Shown here: positions 9,001-17,045 of the stretch, piece by piece | How the letters are laid out: each line of letters starts with the position of its first letter | How positions within the stretch are numbered: the stretch's first letter is position 1 | Notes under the pieces: model-generated | Told to the model about the DNA's origin: nothing | Database searches by the model: none | What the model saw: only the letters and a program-made list of their open reading frames with translations | NCBI GenBank assembly: GCA_003134995.1 | Contig: PLDC01000027.1 | Span: 1-35,092 of the forward strand | Direction of reading: 5' to 3' | Source of the DNA: Acidobacteriaceae bacterium | GTDB lineage: Bacteria; Acidobacteriota; Terriglobia; Terriglobales; Acidobacteriaceae | DNA: 35,092 nucleotides | Translations under genes and position numbers: made by a program

Positions 9001-12000
9001 TGCTGGCGTTGCCCGAGAGATCCAGCAGACCTGTGGTCACCTGCACCGTAATCGTTGCGTTCCCCGGCAATGGCGATAGCGGTGTGAACGTAACCACCGT
9101 TCCTGTCGAGTCCAGCGCATAGCCGCCCGCCAACACGCCACTGATGCCACTCACCGAGATGGGCACAGTGGTGTCGTTTACGGTGGTTACATCCACTGCT
9201 TCATTGAACGTCAAAACAATTGGGCTGTTCGCCGACACTGCGCTTGCCCCGTTCACCGGGCTTACAGTCACTACGGTCGGCGCTGTCGTGTTGGCTACTC
9301 CTGAAGTTCCGGTTGTGAAACTACTCGTGAACGGAACAACTGTGTTCCCAGCCTGATCGGTGAAACCACTCGCGGTCACGGTGTAGGTAGTGCTCGTGGC
9401 CAGCAGGGACGAAGGCACAAATGTCAAAATCGTCCCGCTGGTGCTTAAGGTAACTGTTCCTGTTACGGGGACCCCGCCCGCGGACAGCGCAACCGCACCG
9501 CTGCCCACACTAGCCGAGCTTATTTGAGCACTCAGCGCCAAATCCACGCGGATATTTACGGGCGTGCCGCTCGCGCCGCTTGCGGGGCTTATCGTAAGCA
9601 CAGTCGGAGCGGATGCGTCGGTTGCCACGCCGGTAATAAAAGAAGATCCGAAAGCCGTCAGACCGTTGCCTTCCATGTCTGTAATGCCGCCGGTGGCCTG
9701 CACGTAATAAGTGGTAAACGAGTTTAGCGGCTGGCTCGGGGTGAGAGTGGCCGTCCGTCCATCGGTCGAAACCGAAATCGTCCCGGTCAGCACGCTACTC
9801 GTTCCATAGGTGACCTGGAACGTCGATGACGTCACCGTCCATGGAAGCACGGGCTTGCTGAAGTGCAGTTGCAGCACAGCATTCACGGGTACGCCGGTCT
9901 CAGCGTTAGCTGGGCTTGCACTCGTGACCGACGGCGTCGTGGTATCGGATACCGCGCCCGTCGAGAACGAGAAAGTTCCAGGATTGGCGAGCGCAAGGGC
10001 GCCTACGTCAGTGATCTCAGAAGTGGTGGTGATGGTGTAGGTTGTATTCGCCGCCAATCCACCGAGCGGCGTAAAGGTGACTTGTTGATCGCTGCCGGAA
10101 AGAGCAATCGCGCCCGAAACGGGTACGCCTCCTGACTGAACCTGCAAGCCGTTGGACACACTGATGACGTCGACAGGTTTGCTGAAATCCAAAACGATCA
10201 AAGCATTCAAAGGAACGGTGGTCGCTCCGCTCGATGGGCTCGTTCCTACCATTTGAGGAGCCGTCGTATCCGGAGTAAACGAGGTTGCAAAGTTGGAGTA
10301 CAGGCCGCCTCCGGAAATGCTATTGCCGGACGAATCCTCAATCATCGAATTGAGCACAACAGAGAATGTGCGGCCCACACCGAGAAATCCCTGAGGAATA
10401 AAGGACGCGGTTGTCCCCGTCGGATCGACCTGAATCGTACCCGCCACAGGTCCCGTTACCGGGTCATTGACGGTGAAGGCCTGCAAAGTCAGGGTCGAAG
10501 GATCCATCGCCTTGCTGAATTGCACCACGATAGGCGCACTGATCGGCACGCCAGTGGCGTTATTTGGCGGGTTGGTCCCCACGATCGCAGGAGGGATGCT
10601 ATTGGTGGTTGAGCCGGTGGTAAAGGTACTTTGGAATTCCGGAGAAGTTTGATTTCCAGCCACATCCATCACAGACACAGTGAAGGTTGAATTACTCGCC
10701 AGATTCACTTCGGGCTTAAACGTGACCGATAACCCGTCATTGGACAGTGCCAGCGTACCTTCGATGCTGGCCGCACCTCTGAATAATGAGACGGTTCCTG
10801 GTGCGACTGCCGAAGACTGGAGCGGTTGTGCAAAGCGAACGATCACACGTCCGTTCTCAGGGATCCCAGTGGCTCCATTCGCGGGCTGAACTTGCGAAAC
10901 TGGCGCCAGGGAAGCCAACGTAAGTGTTAATGAAACCGAATTGCTCGGCACTCCATTTACTGCAACTATTACATTCCCCGTCGTAGCCCCCACTGGCACT
11001 GGCACAGCAATGCTGGTTGGGCTCCAATTGGCTGGCGTTCCTCCCACGCCATTAAATGTGACCGTGCTCGCGCCCTGGGTGGCGCCGAAGTTTGTCCCGG
11101 TGATCGTCACCAAGGTGCCGATGGTTGCGGAGTTGGTCGACAAGCTAGTGATGCTGGGGGCTTGCAATACCGTAAAGGGCAGTCCGTTACTTGCCGATCC
11201 ACCCACTGTGACCACGACATTTCCCGTTGTCGCACCGCTTGGCACGGGTACCACAATGCTGGTTGCGCTCCAACTGGCCGGCGACGCCAGCGTCCCGTTG
11301 AACGCAACTGTGCTCATGCTTTGCGTCGCTCCAAAGTTGACGCCCGTGATCGTAACGGAGGTACCCGCTGTGCCGGTTGCCAGCGACAAACTCGTAATGC
11401 TTGGCGCTTGCGAAACAGTGAAGGGCATTCCATTGCTGGCTTCCGCCCCGACCGTGACTACTACATTTCCTGACGTTGCACCAACCGGCACGGGCACCGC
11501 AATCGTGTTTGAGTTCCAGCTTGTGGGTGTTGCCAGAGTCCCGTTGAACGTAACTGTACTCGCTCCCTGGGTCGAGCCAAAGTTCGCGCCCTCAATTGTC
11601 ACGGAAGCGCTGGGCACTGCGATGTTGGGGGAAAGGCTAGTGATCGAAGGAGCTAAAACGGGGGCGCTGAAACTCACCGCAACGTTGGCGAAGGTTGCGG
11701 TCGCAAGCGAACTTGTGCCGCTGTTCACCGCTAAACCTACGTAGACGTCCTGGGCCATGGTGACGGTTTGGCTGGCGATCAGCGTCCAGTTCACACCGTC
11801 GGGCGAAGCGTAGCTGCTGATCGTGTTTGCGCTGCGCGTTAACTCCATCCAGTAAGGTGGCGTCGTTCCGCTAGCCGTACCGGGATAGGACGTGCTTCCG
11901 CCTGCCGTTGAACGCACACTGAACTGGATGTAGGCGCCGTAGGGAACGAAGTCTGCGGCGGTGCCGTTGGCCGCCGCCGGGTCCAGGGTTTCGCGAATCA

Positions 12001-15000
12001 TCACTCCGGCCGCGGCTCCCGTACCACTTGGCATACTCACCACTTGTGCCACGATGCTTCCGTTGCCGGAGACGGGCTGGTAAACAAAATGAAACGCGTC
12101 CGCGGTTCCTCCCACTTGAGCGCCCGCTCCGTTCACCGTGAACACACCATTCGCGTAAGTCGAACTCCCCGCCGTTGCCACTGCCCCTACATCGCCGTCC
12201 AACCATCCCGAGGGCAGCGGTTGCGACGTCACCGTGAACACCACCGCATTGCTGTTGTCCATGCCCGGGGCAACGGACACCACCAACGGTCCCGACGTGG
12301 CGCTCGAAGGAATGGTGATGCTGATCGACGTGTTACTCCACGAATTCACGATCACGGGAGTTCCATTCAGATTTACAACGCTGCTCCCTTGCGAGGCGCC
12401 AAAGTTAGCCCCGGTGATGACGACCGTGCTTCCGATCGTTCCCGTCGTGGCTGAGACGCTGGAAATCACGGGCGCAGGCGTGGCAGCGGAACTAACCGAC
12501 ACGTTATCGAAGTTAGCTGTGGCGAGTGACGAAGTGTTGCCGCTGTTCACAACCAAACCGACATACACATTCGGCGTCATGTTGACGGTTTGGTTTCCCA
12601 CCAGCGTCCAATTCACGCCGTCCGGAGAGGCATAGCTGCTCAGTGTATTTCCGCTGCGCACTAGCTCTACCCAGTACGGTGGCGCAGGCACGCCAATCGC
12701 ACTCTGTAGTGTGTTTCCGCCTTCCGCCGTTCGCACGTTGAATTCGACTAAGTAGCTGCCCGGCGCGGTATCCAGCGTTGCGCCGTCCGCCGATGCCGAA
12801 TCCAAACCCTGCCGAATCATCACTCCTGCTGTCGCTCCGGAGGACAGGCTCACGATCTGCGCCACAATACTGCCGTTGCCGGAAAGAGGCTGGTAAACAA
12901 AGTGAAAAGCGTCCGCACTGCCGCCAAGCCATGCGCCGGCGCCGTTTACGGTAAAGGTCCCGTTCGTGTAACTCGAACTTCCCGGTATCCCCACTACGCC
13001 CACATCGCCGTCCAGCCATCCTGAAACCAATGGTTGGCCGGTCACAGTAAATACAACTGGATTGCTGCAATTCATGCTCGGAGCAACGGACACGACTAAC
13101 GGTCCAGACATCGCGCCGGTAGGAATCGTGACGCTGATCGAAGTGTCGCTCCAGGAATTCACGATCACAGGAATCAGGTTCAAGGTCACTGCGCTGCTTC
13201 CCTGCGAAGCTCCGAAACCAGTACCGCTGATCACGACCTCGCTCCCGGCGTTACCGGTGGTCGCCGAAACAGTGGCGATCACTGGCGCAGGAGTTGCTGC
13301 CAAATTGACCGACACACTGTCGAAGGTCGCCATGGCCAGCGAAGGCGAACTGCTGCCGCCATTCACGAAAAACCCAATATCCACGCTCGTCGTCATGTTG
13401 ACGGTTTGGCTTCCAACCAGAGTCCAATTCACTCCGTCCGCCGATTGGTAACTGCTGAAGGTGCTGCCGCTTCTCACCAGTTGGACCCAGTAGGGAGAAG
13501 TGAGGTTAAAGACGCCACCGGGATAGGACGTGCTTCCGTCCTCAGTGGTTCGCACATCAAATTGCACACTGGAGCAGCACGCCACTGATACAGCCTCCGG
13601 CGATCCCGGATCGAGGCTCTCCCGGATCATCACGCCCGCTTGAGTTTGCGTACCAGGCGGGATGGTTACTCGCGCCACAATGCTGCCGTCGCCGGAAAGC
13701 GATTGGTAAACGAAATGAAATGCGTCCGATGTACCGGTGAGCCCAACACCCGCTCCGCTCACCGTAAACGCTCCATTGGCGTAACTCGAATTTCCAGCGA
13801 TCCCGACCGCGCCCGCGTCCGCGTCTAGCCATCCCGAGGGCCAGGCTTGCGCCGTCACGGTGAATTCAACTGGATTGCTATCGTTCATGCCCGGAGCCAC
13901 CGACACGACTAACAGCCCGGACGTGGCGCCCGAAGGAATCGTGATGGTGATGGACGTGTTGCTCCACGAATTGATGATCACAGGAGTCGCGTTCAGAATT
14001 ACCTCGCTCCCTCCTTGTGTGGCTCCAAAATTGGAACCGGTGATCACCACCTCGCTTCCGACCGTTCCCTTGGAAGCTGAAACGCTGGTAATCACTGGCG
14101 CGGGCGCAGCCGCCGAACTGACGGAAACATTGTTGAAGGTCACTGCAGACAAAGAATTCGTGCTGCCGCTGGTCGCGACCAAGCCCACGAAAGCGTTTTG
14201 CCCCATGTCGATGGTCTGAGTTCCGATTAACGTCCAATTCACACCGTCGGGGGATGCGTAACTGCTGAACGTATTCCCGGTTCGCGTCACCTCTACCCAA
14301 TCCCAGAAAGGAGAATCTGGATTCACCACCTGATCTGGCTGCGTAAGGCTTCCGCCCGCAACCAGTCGCACATTGAAGTTCACAAAGGAACCGCCGCAAC
14401 TCCCGCACGGTGCGAATACGACTGTGTTTGCGTTGTCCGATGACGGATCGAGCGTTTCCCGAATCATTATCCCGGCCTGAATTCCCGTTCCTATCGGCAT
14501 ACCTACCTGCGCCACAATGCTGCCGTCCCCGGAAAGCGACTGGTAGAGAAAATTAAAGGCGTCCGGAGTAGCGTAAAAATCGCCGCCCGCCGCGTTGACC
14601 GTAAACGTTCCGTTCGCATAACTCGCGCTGCCCGCCAATCCCACCGTGCCTATATCCGCGTCAGTCCATCCTGCGGGCAGGCTCCCGACGGTGAAGAAAC
14701 AGCTATAGGCAGTCAGGCCATCAACGGTCACTGAAATCCGTCCCGGGATGGCGCCGGCTGGTACCGGAACAACGATTGAGGTCGTGCTCCAACTCGTCGG
14801 AGCAGCGGCAATCCCGTTGAACGCTACTGTGCTCGCACCTTGCGTCGAGCCAAAGTTCGTCCCCGTGATCGTCACCGGCGTGCCAACCGGTCCAAGAGTT
14901 GGCGACAGATTGCTGATCGTGGGCGCCGTCAAGACCGTGAAGATAGCACCGTTACTGGACACGCCGCCGACCGTTACCACCACATTCCCGCTTGTCGCCC

Positions 15001-16978
15001 CGCTCGGTACGGGGACTGTGATCGAGTTCGCACTCCAACTGCTCGGAGTTGCCGTCGTGCCGTTGAATGTCACAGTGCTTGCGCCCTGCATCGACCCGAA
15101 ATTCGTCCCCATGATCATCACGGAGGATGCCACCGCTCCCGAGGTCGGAGACAAGCTCGTAACGCTGGGCGTCGGAAGAACCGTGAACAACATTCCCGCG
15201 CTGGAGACACTATTCACCGCAACCACTACGTTGCCGGTCATCGCTCCGTTCGGCACGGGAACTGTGATGCTCGTCGCACTCCAACTGCTGGGCGTGGCTG
15301 TCGTCCCGTTGAAGGTCAACGTGCTCGTGCCTTGTGTCGACCCAAAGTTCGTACCCGTGATCGTTATCGGCGTACCCACTGGCCCTGACGTCGGCGACAA
15401 ACTGGTAATGCTGGGCGTGGGCAGAACTGCAAAAACAACTCCATTGCTGGCTGCTCCTCCCGCAGTCACCACTACATTGCCCGTAGTTGCGGCCGAAGGT
15501 ACGGTTGCCACGATCACAGTTGAAGTCCAGCTGACAATGCTCGTGGCCAGCGTACCGTTAAAAGAAACAGTGCTGTTTCCCTGAGAGGAGCCGAAGTACG
15601 AACCATTGATGGAGACCTGCGATCCCGCAGGTCCTGAAGTCGGAGACAGATTTGTGATCGTCGCGGTCGTCCCCGGAACGATGAAGCTGACTCCACTGCT
15701 GGGCACTCCGTTAACCGTGACCACCACGTAGCCCGTCGTTGCACCTCCCGGCACCGGAACTTTAATCGAAGTGTTGGACCACGACGTAGGCGCTCCCTGG
15801 GTCCCGTTGAACATCACCGTGCTGGTCCCCTGGGAAGAACCGAAACTCGTTCCTTTGATCGTGACTGAAGTGCCGACTGCGGCCGAAGTCGGCGTCAGGC
15901 TCGTAATGCTAGGTGTTGGCAGGACGGTAAAGCTGACTCCATTGCTGGGTACCCCGCTTACAGTCACCACCACGTTGCCGGTCGCTGCCCCTGCGGGAAC
16001 CGGAACCTCTATCGCAGTGCTGCTCCAAGCAGTGGGCGTCGCGGTTGTCTTATCGAATACCACCGTGCTGCTGCCTTGGGTCGCACCAAAGTTCGTTCCA
16101 GTGATCGTTACCACATCCCCCACCGGACCGGAACTCGGTGCGAGGCTCGTGATGCTGGGCGTGGGCAAAACGGTGAAGTTGACTCCGCTGCTGCGAACTC
16201 CATTCACCGTAACTACGGCGTTGCCCGTCATTGCTCCTGCCGGAACTGGCACCTTGATGGAAGTGTTGGCCCATGTGGTAGGCGTCGCCATGGTCCCGTC
16301 GAAGGTCACCGTGCTCGTCCCTTGAGACGTGCCAAAACTTGTTCCCTTGATCGTCACTGACGTGCCTACTGCGGCAGAAGTCGGCGTCAGACTCGTGATG
16401 CTGGGCGTCGGTAAAACCGTAAAGCTAATTCCATTGCTGGCTACGCCGCTCACCGTAACTACGACGTTGCCCGTCGCTGCTCCAGCCGGAACCGGAACCT
16501 CTATCGAAGTGCTACTCCAGGCACTGGGTGTTGCTGTCGTCTTATCGAATACCACCGTACTGCTGCCTTGGGTCGCAGCAAAGTTTGTTCCCGTAATCGT
16601 CACCACTGAGCCCACCGGACCCGAACCCGGCGTCACGCTCGTGATGCTAGGCGTGGGCAGAACGGCAAAGCTGACTCCATTGCTGGCCACCCCGTTCACT
16701 GTGACTACAACGTTGCCCGTCGTAGCGCCCGCTGGCACTAGAACTTTAATTGACGTATTGGCCCAAGTCGTTGGCGTCGCCGATGTTCCATGGAAGGTCA
16801 CCGTGCTCGTCCCTTGCGACGAACCAAAACTTGTTCCCTTGATCGTTATTGACACGCCTACCGCGGCTGAGGCCGGCGTCAGACTCGTGATGGTTGGAGT
16901 CGCCGCAAACAAGGCCCTGGAAGAAACCGTCAACACCAGAAACAGAACGGCCAGGTGCCAGTTAGACTTGAGTCTCAT
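2657..16978 (-). CDS. Giant secreted Ig-like stalk/RHS polymorphic toxin (4,773 aa)
   Basis: One uninterrupted 14.3-kb reading frame, preceded by AAAGG 9 bases upstream of the ATG. Order of parts: signal peptide (about 1-25, ending SRALFA); nine IPT/TIG domains (27-765); four modules of a concanavalin-like domain plus an IPT domain (767-1777); three IPT domains (1778-2017); thirteen Big_5/SbsA-type Ig-like domains (about 2025-3440); five IPT domains (3440-3862); YD repeats of an RHS shell starting VTQLTDSFGDQTQ (about 3868-4425); RHS core ending IDPLGL (4625-4629); and a variable tip (4630-4773). The tip has YNCLAWGLG (Cys4650) and NWHVERQ followed by GTWTSKNG (His4710), a Cys/His pattern suggesting a papain/NlpC-like hydrolase fold. 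RHS shells enclose and release C-terminal toxins (known for the family). No VgrG, PAAR or Tc partner is visible, and the long stalk suggests surface display. The partner immunity gene overlaps its stop. The shell lacks its own N-terminal head, which is encoded by the gene before it. Confidence 0.93.
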   Translation of the reverse strand: MRLKSNWHLAVLFLVLTVSSRALFAATPTITSLTPASAAVGVSITIKGTSFGSSQGTSTVTFHGTSATPTTWANTSIKVLVPAGATTGNVVVTVNGVASNGVSFAVLPTPSITSVTPGSGPVGSVVTITGTNFAATQGSSTVVFDKTTATPSAWSSTSIEVPVPAGAATGNVVVTVSGVASNGISFTVLPTPSITSLTPTSAAVGTSVTIKGTSFGTSQGTSTVTFDGTMATPTTWANTSIKVPVPAGAMTGNAVVTVNGVRSSGVNFTVLPTPSITSLAPSSGPVGDVVTITGTNFGATQGSSTVVFDKTTATPTAWSSTAIEVPVPAGAATGNVVVTVSGVPSNGVSFTVLPTPSITSLTPTSAAVGTSVTIKGTSFGSSQGTSTVMFNGTQGAPTSWSNTSIKVPVPGGATTGYVVVTVNGVPSSGVSFIVPGTTATITNLSPTSGPAGSQVSINGSYFGSSQGNSTVSFNGTLATSIVSWTSTVIVATVPSAATTGNVVVTAGGAASNGVVFAVLPTPSITSLSPTSGPVGTPITITGTNFGSTQGTSTLTFNGTTATPSSWSATSITVPVPNGAMTGNVVVAVNSVSSAGMLFTVLPTPSVTSLSPTSGAVASSVMIMGTNFGSMQGASTVTFNGTTATPSSWSANSITVPVPSGATSGNVVVTVGGVSSNGAIFTVLTAPTISNLSPTLGPVGTPVTITGTNFGSTQGASTVAFNGIAAAPTSWSTTSIVVPVPAGAIPGRISVTVDGLTAYSCFFTVGSLPAGWTDADIGTVGLAGSASYANGTFTVNAAGGDFYATPDAFNFLYQSLSGDGSIVAQVGMPIGTGIQAGIMIRETLDPSSDNANTVVFAPCGSCGGSFVNFNVRLVAGGSLTQPDQVVNPDSPFWDWVEVTRTGNTFSSYASPDGVNWTLIGTQTIDMGQNAFVGLVATSGSTNSLSAVTFNNVSVSSAAAPAPVITSVSASKGTVGSEVVITGSNFGATQGGSEVILNATPVIINSWSNTSITITIPSGATSGLLVVSVAPGMNDSNPVEFTVTAQAWPSGWLDADAGAVGIAGNSSYANGAFTVSGAGVGLTGTSDAFHFVYQSLSGDGSIVARVTIPPGTQTQAGVMIRESLDPGSPEAVSVACCSSVQFDVRTTEDGSTSYPGGVFNLTSPYWVQLVRSGSTFSSYQSADGVNWTLVGSQTVNMTTSVDIGFFVNGGSSSPSLAMATFDSVSVNLAATPAPVIATVSATTGNAGSEVVISGTGFGASQGSSAVTLNLIPVIVNSWSDTSISVTIPTGAMSGPLVVSVAPSMNCSNPVVFTVTGQPLVSGWLDGDVGVVGIPGSSSYTNGTFTVNGAGAWLGGSADAFHFVYQPLSGNGSIVAQIVSLSSGATAGVMIRQGLDSASADGATLDTAPGSYLVEFNVRTAEGGNTLQSAIGVPAPPYWVELVRSGNTLSSYASPDGVNWTLVGNQTVNMTPNVYVGLVVNSGNTSSLATANFDNVSVSSAATPAPVISSVSATTGTIGSTVVITGANFGASQGSSVVNLNGTPVIVNSWSNTSISITIPSSATSGPLVVSVAPGMDNSNAVVFTVTSQPLPSGWLDGDVGAVATAGSSTYANGVFTVNGAGAQVGGTADAFHFVYQPVSGNGSIVAQVVSMPSGTGAAAGVMIRETLDPAAANGTAADFVPYGAYIQFSVRSTAGGSTSYPGTASGTTPPYWMELTRSANTISSYASPDGVNWTLIASQTVTMAQDVYVGLAVNSGTSSLATATFANVAVSFSAPVLAPSITSLSPNIAVPSASVTIEGANFGSTQGASTVTFNGTLATPTSWNSNTIAVPVPVGATSGNVVVTVGAEASNGMPFTVSQAPSITSLSLATGTAGTSVTITGVNFGATQSMSTVAFNGTLASPASWSATSIVVPVPSGATTGNVVVTVGGSASNGLPFTVLQAPSITSLSTNSATIGTLVTITGTNFGATQGASTVTFNGVGGTPANWSPTSIAVPVPVGATTGNVIVAVNGVPSNSVSLTLTLASLAPVSQVQPANGATGIPENGRVIVRFAQPLQSSAVAPGTVSLFRGAASIEGTLALSNDGLSVTFKPEVNLASNSTFTVSVMDVAGNQTSPEFQSTFTTGSTTNSIPPAIVGTNPPNNATGVPISAPIVVQFSKAMDPSTLTLQAFTVNDPVTGPVAGTIQVDPTGTTASFIPQGFLGVGRTFSVVLNSMIEDSSGNSISGGGLYSNFATSFTPDTTAPQMVGTSPSSGATTVPLNALIVLDFSKPVDVISVSNGLQVQSGGVPVSGAIALSGSDQQVTFTPLGGLAANTTYTITTTSEITDVGALALANPGTFSFSTGAVSDTTTPSVTSASPANAETGVPVNAVLQLHFSKPVLPWTVTSSTFQVTYGTSSVLTGTISVSTDGRTATLTPSQPLNSFTTYYVQATGGITDMEGNGLTAFGSSFITGVATDASAPTVLTISPASGASGTPVNIRVDLALSAQISSASVGSGAVALSAGGVPVTGTVTLSTSGTILTFVPSSLLATSTTYTVTASGFTDQAGNTVVPFTSSFTTGTSGVANTTAPTVVTVSPVNGASAVSANSPIVLTFNEAVDVTTVNDTTVPISVSGISGVLAGGYALDSTGTVVTFTPLSPLPGNATITVQVTTGLLDLSGNASNAFSSTFTTGTGTNTTVPLVTMVTPQNAATGIGLNAVVVLTFSESLNPATITTSNFGLLANGSALQFNISISADNRVVTLTPYNLPLSSTITVLATSGVTDLSGNALASYQSQFTTTASAQAPIVVSQQPANGATAVPLSANLALYMSEGMNAASVQTALQVSQNGTLVSGTTQVTENGQVIQFTPLTQWQPGTLVQVFLSSSAQSTSGLSLNNYQSSFTTLPDTSTTPPVLTGTNPASQVNGVPTNVVMDFAFNEALNPAALLPDTVDCTQNGVWFQTGVTLLTGGTVLQVTPRLPLAPSSSIYCLLGNGIQGVNGLPLSYLSNNQLTFTTGLGTDTLTLTTSSTSPPNGSGNVGDNAEVQVGFNKSVNPLSVSSSTIQLSSGGVTAATGSISFSNNNQTVTVAPQTPLPDGTQITLSISGVTDVAGNVMATQTTQFTTGTGPDVVPPVVVSANPPQGAQNVPVNSVVVLQMSEPVDPVSVSANTLTLLNSGTAQAVAGTYSLSADGLTISFVPNAPLAASTGYSVNFPGAGFGIGISDLAGNSLQGISPISFTTGATASTTAPQVTGVSPVNGSTAVPINAQVVIQFNEPVNAAQLSGVTLSAGSAVTVSQALTNGNQRLTLVPAVPLSPGTAYTLSVTGVQDLSGNLMPSMSATFTTGTAADLSPATVAAINPASNSTGIQASTPVTVTFSKSIDPLTVTTGTMLLTATSTSIPVSGTVTSTGATATFTPNQPLDLLTQYLVTLTGGITDMEGQSLYGGSYNSYFTTGQGTPAEPPAIASVVQSSAFVGTSVLVNGTYFGTSQGGSTITFNGVTATPTNWTDTQITVPVPVGATSGPVLVNVNSAASNGFEFNVDATPAVASVSPGSGAAGTVLTITGTNLGDAQDLIQVNFNGVMATPSSATENSLAVPVPASAPAGTFNLTVSVNGYSGAGASFTVIPTPVITSLNPNSGVSGTPVGIYGNNFGTSQGSSTVTFNGLPAASITSWTNQGVTAVPPSNATSGPVVVVVNSVASSSTNNVFTITNPVLASITPPAAAPGAIVTITGANFEPQGQQTWQVLFNGVASPSVGCTAYYCSGETVPYGSLYVEVPNGASSGPVTVVIGGVSSNSLNFTIEQQPTITSVSPNTGPYASDGTVQPVTITGTGFGATQSTSTVNFFGSNTAPAITSWSDTSITLSVPPDASSGPLNLQVGSLNALAPTPFSVNTVTQLTDSFGDQTQYSLSEVGGSWFANASQGPGCSSCTMRGNITNTPDAFGNILASTDDLGNTTSYAYDPNNNVTSVSKPLNFTTTATTAYTYNSFGEVLTSTDPLGNTTTNTYDAHGNLLSVTSPAPAPNSAASVTQFQYATNGELTQITDPKGNVTKLTYTSAGLISTITDAQNNTTTYQYDSMGDRTAVIDSLQNLTSFTYDAMSRLTGITYPDHSTVSFTYDSRGRRITSTDQNGKTTTYTYDDADRLTAVTDPASNVTQYAYDTENNLLSITDANAHTTQFAYNSRGWVTQTTFPSTLAEYYAYDLVGNLLSKTDRKGNTIQYLYDALYRLAQKTYPDTTNVEYAYDLANKVLQVSDPTGTYGFAYDNMGRLISTTTNYTFVTGTYTNSYSYDAASNRTSLTAPDGSISTYGYDTLNRLNGLSNSWAGSFGFTYDALSRRTQLTRPNGVNTNYNYDSLSHLLSVLHQTGVNTLDGASYTYDPAGNRTAKTNDLNGITANYTYDAIYELTQVTQGASTTESYSYDPVGNRLSSSGVPTYSYNASNELTSNSTGSYTYDANGNTLSDAQGRSFTWDFENRLIQAVVPGTNGGTTTFKYDPFGRRIQKAGPLGTTNYLYDRPNLIEVVDSSGNVLARYTHGAVVDEPLAEVMAGTTSYYQADNLGSITSLSNTAGTVASTYAYDSYGNVTSSSGTLTNAFRFNGHEFDSETQLNFYRARYYDESAGRFISEDPFGFSGGNDFYVYVDNSPTNLIDPLGLQTKVPGSQTPFGNPNIRHYNCLAWGLGINDYWIQPSDPNASPNSIMPLFGCKSIPCDQNVNCKKRVKVDIFEDSANPNNWHVERQTCGGTWTSKNGQDYLYNNIPDPDAFYNQSYQPSGKVKKTCWSCPYQPNIPKDPRIAVAP
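3091..5380 (-). repeat. YD-repeat shell and RHS core region of the giant gene
   Basis: Codes for about 25 YD-type repeats of 20-21 residues, with the recurring pattern G(N)xxxxYxYDxxxR(L). They are followed by the RHS-associated core (YYDESAGRFISEDPFGF). The region opens with VTQLTDSFGDQTQ and GPGCSSC, sequence that in intact acidobacterial RHS proteins lies inside the YD array and not at its start. The opening part of the array is therefore missing here and is found in the 363-aa gene at 17046-18137. Confidence 0.85.
6660..10915 (-). repeat. Array of 13 Big_5-type Ig-like domains in the giant gene
   Basis: Each unit is about 105-110 residues. It begins with a strand such as PPAIVGTNPPNNATGVP, continues through a V-F-S/N-E/K-P motif, and ends with a DxxGN turn and a FTTG strand. 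This is the SbsA-type Ig-like pattern (Big_5), seen in surface-layer and adhesin stalks. Units are well diverged from each other, unlike the neighbouring IPT units, so this part of the stalk is older or under less duplication. Confidence 0.8.
11650..14700 (-). repeat. Four tandem modules, each a concanavalin-like domain plus an IPT domain
   Basis: Each module starts GWxDxDxGxVG, continues with DAFHFVYQ-LSG-GSIVA and GVMIRExLDP, then SSYxSxDGVNWTLxG, and ends with an IPT domain opening APVI-SVSA. The equivalent site (ccatcc on the plus strand) lies at 14666, 13829, 13016 and 12203: spacings of 837, 813 and 813 bases, all whole codons. The jelly-roll part resembles domains found in secreted glycan-binding proteins, so carbohydrate binding is a reasonable guess. 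Confidence 0.8.
14740..16900 (-). repeat. Nine IPT/TIG domains with a 492-bp two-unit repeat
   Basis: Units of about 82 residues, each with P-ITSL-P-S-VG, G-NFG-TQG-STV-FNG and VPVP-GA-TGNVVVTV. Units 1, 3 and 5 form one type (SAAVG, IKGTSFG, WANTS) and units 2 and 4 another (SGPVG, ITGTNF, VFDKTTATP). The same plus-strand site (gcggcagaag and close variants) lies at 15879, 16371 and 16863, exactly 492 bases (164 codons) apart. This shows that a two-domain block was duplicated recently. Confidence 0.85.
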
Positions 16979-17045
16979 GTTCCGAAGCCTTTATTGAGGG
17001 AATTAACTTGCGACCTTGGCCCCAATTCTCGAACCAGAGAAGTTT

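Noticed and set aside
14740..16900. CRISPR-like regular repeats
   Set aside because: The 246- and 492-bp periods are protein-coding domain repeats in one frame, with no short repeat/spacer structure.
3389..16997. Many long plus-strand frames opposite the giant gene, several of 200-280 codons
   Set aside because: They follow the codon bias and repeat period of the giant minus-strand gene (recurring VPLNVTVLAPW-type strings), have no ribosome sites or domains, and are antisense shadows.
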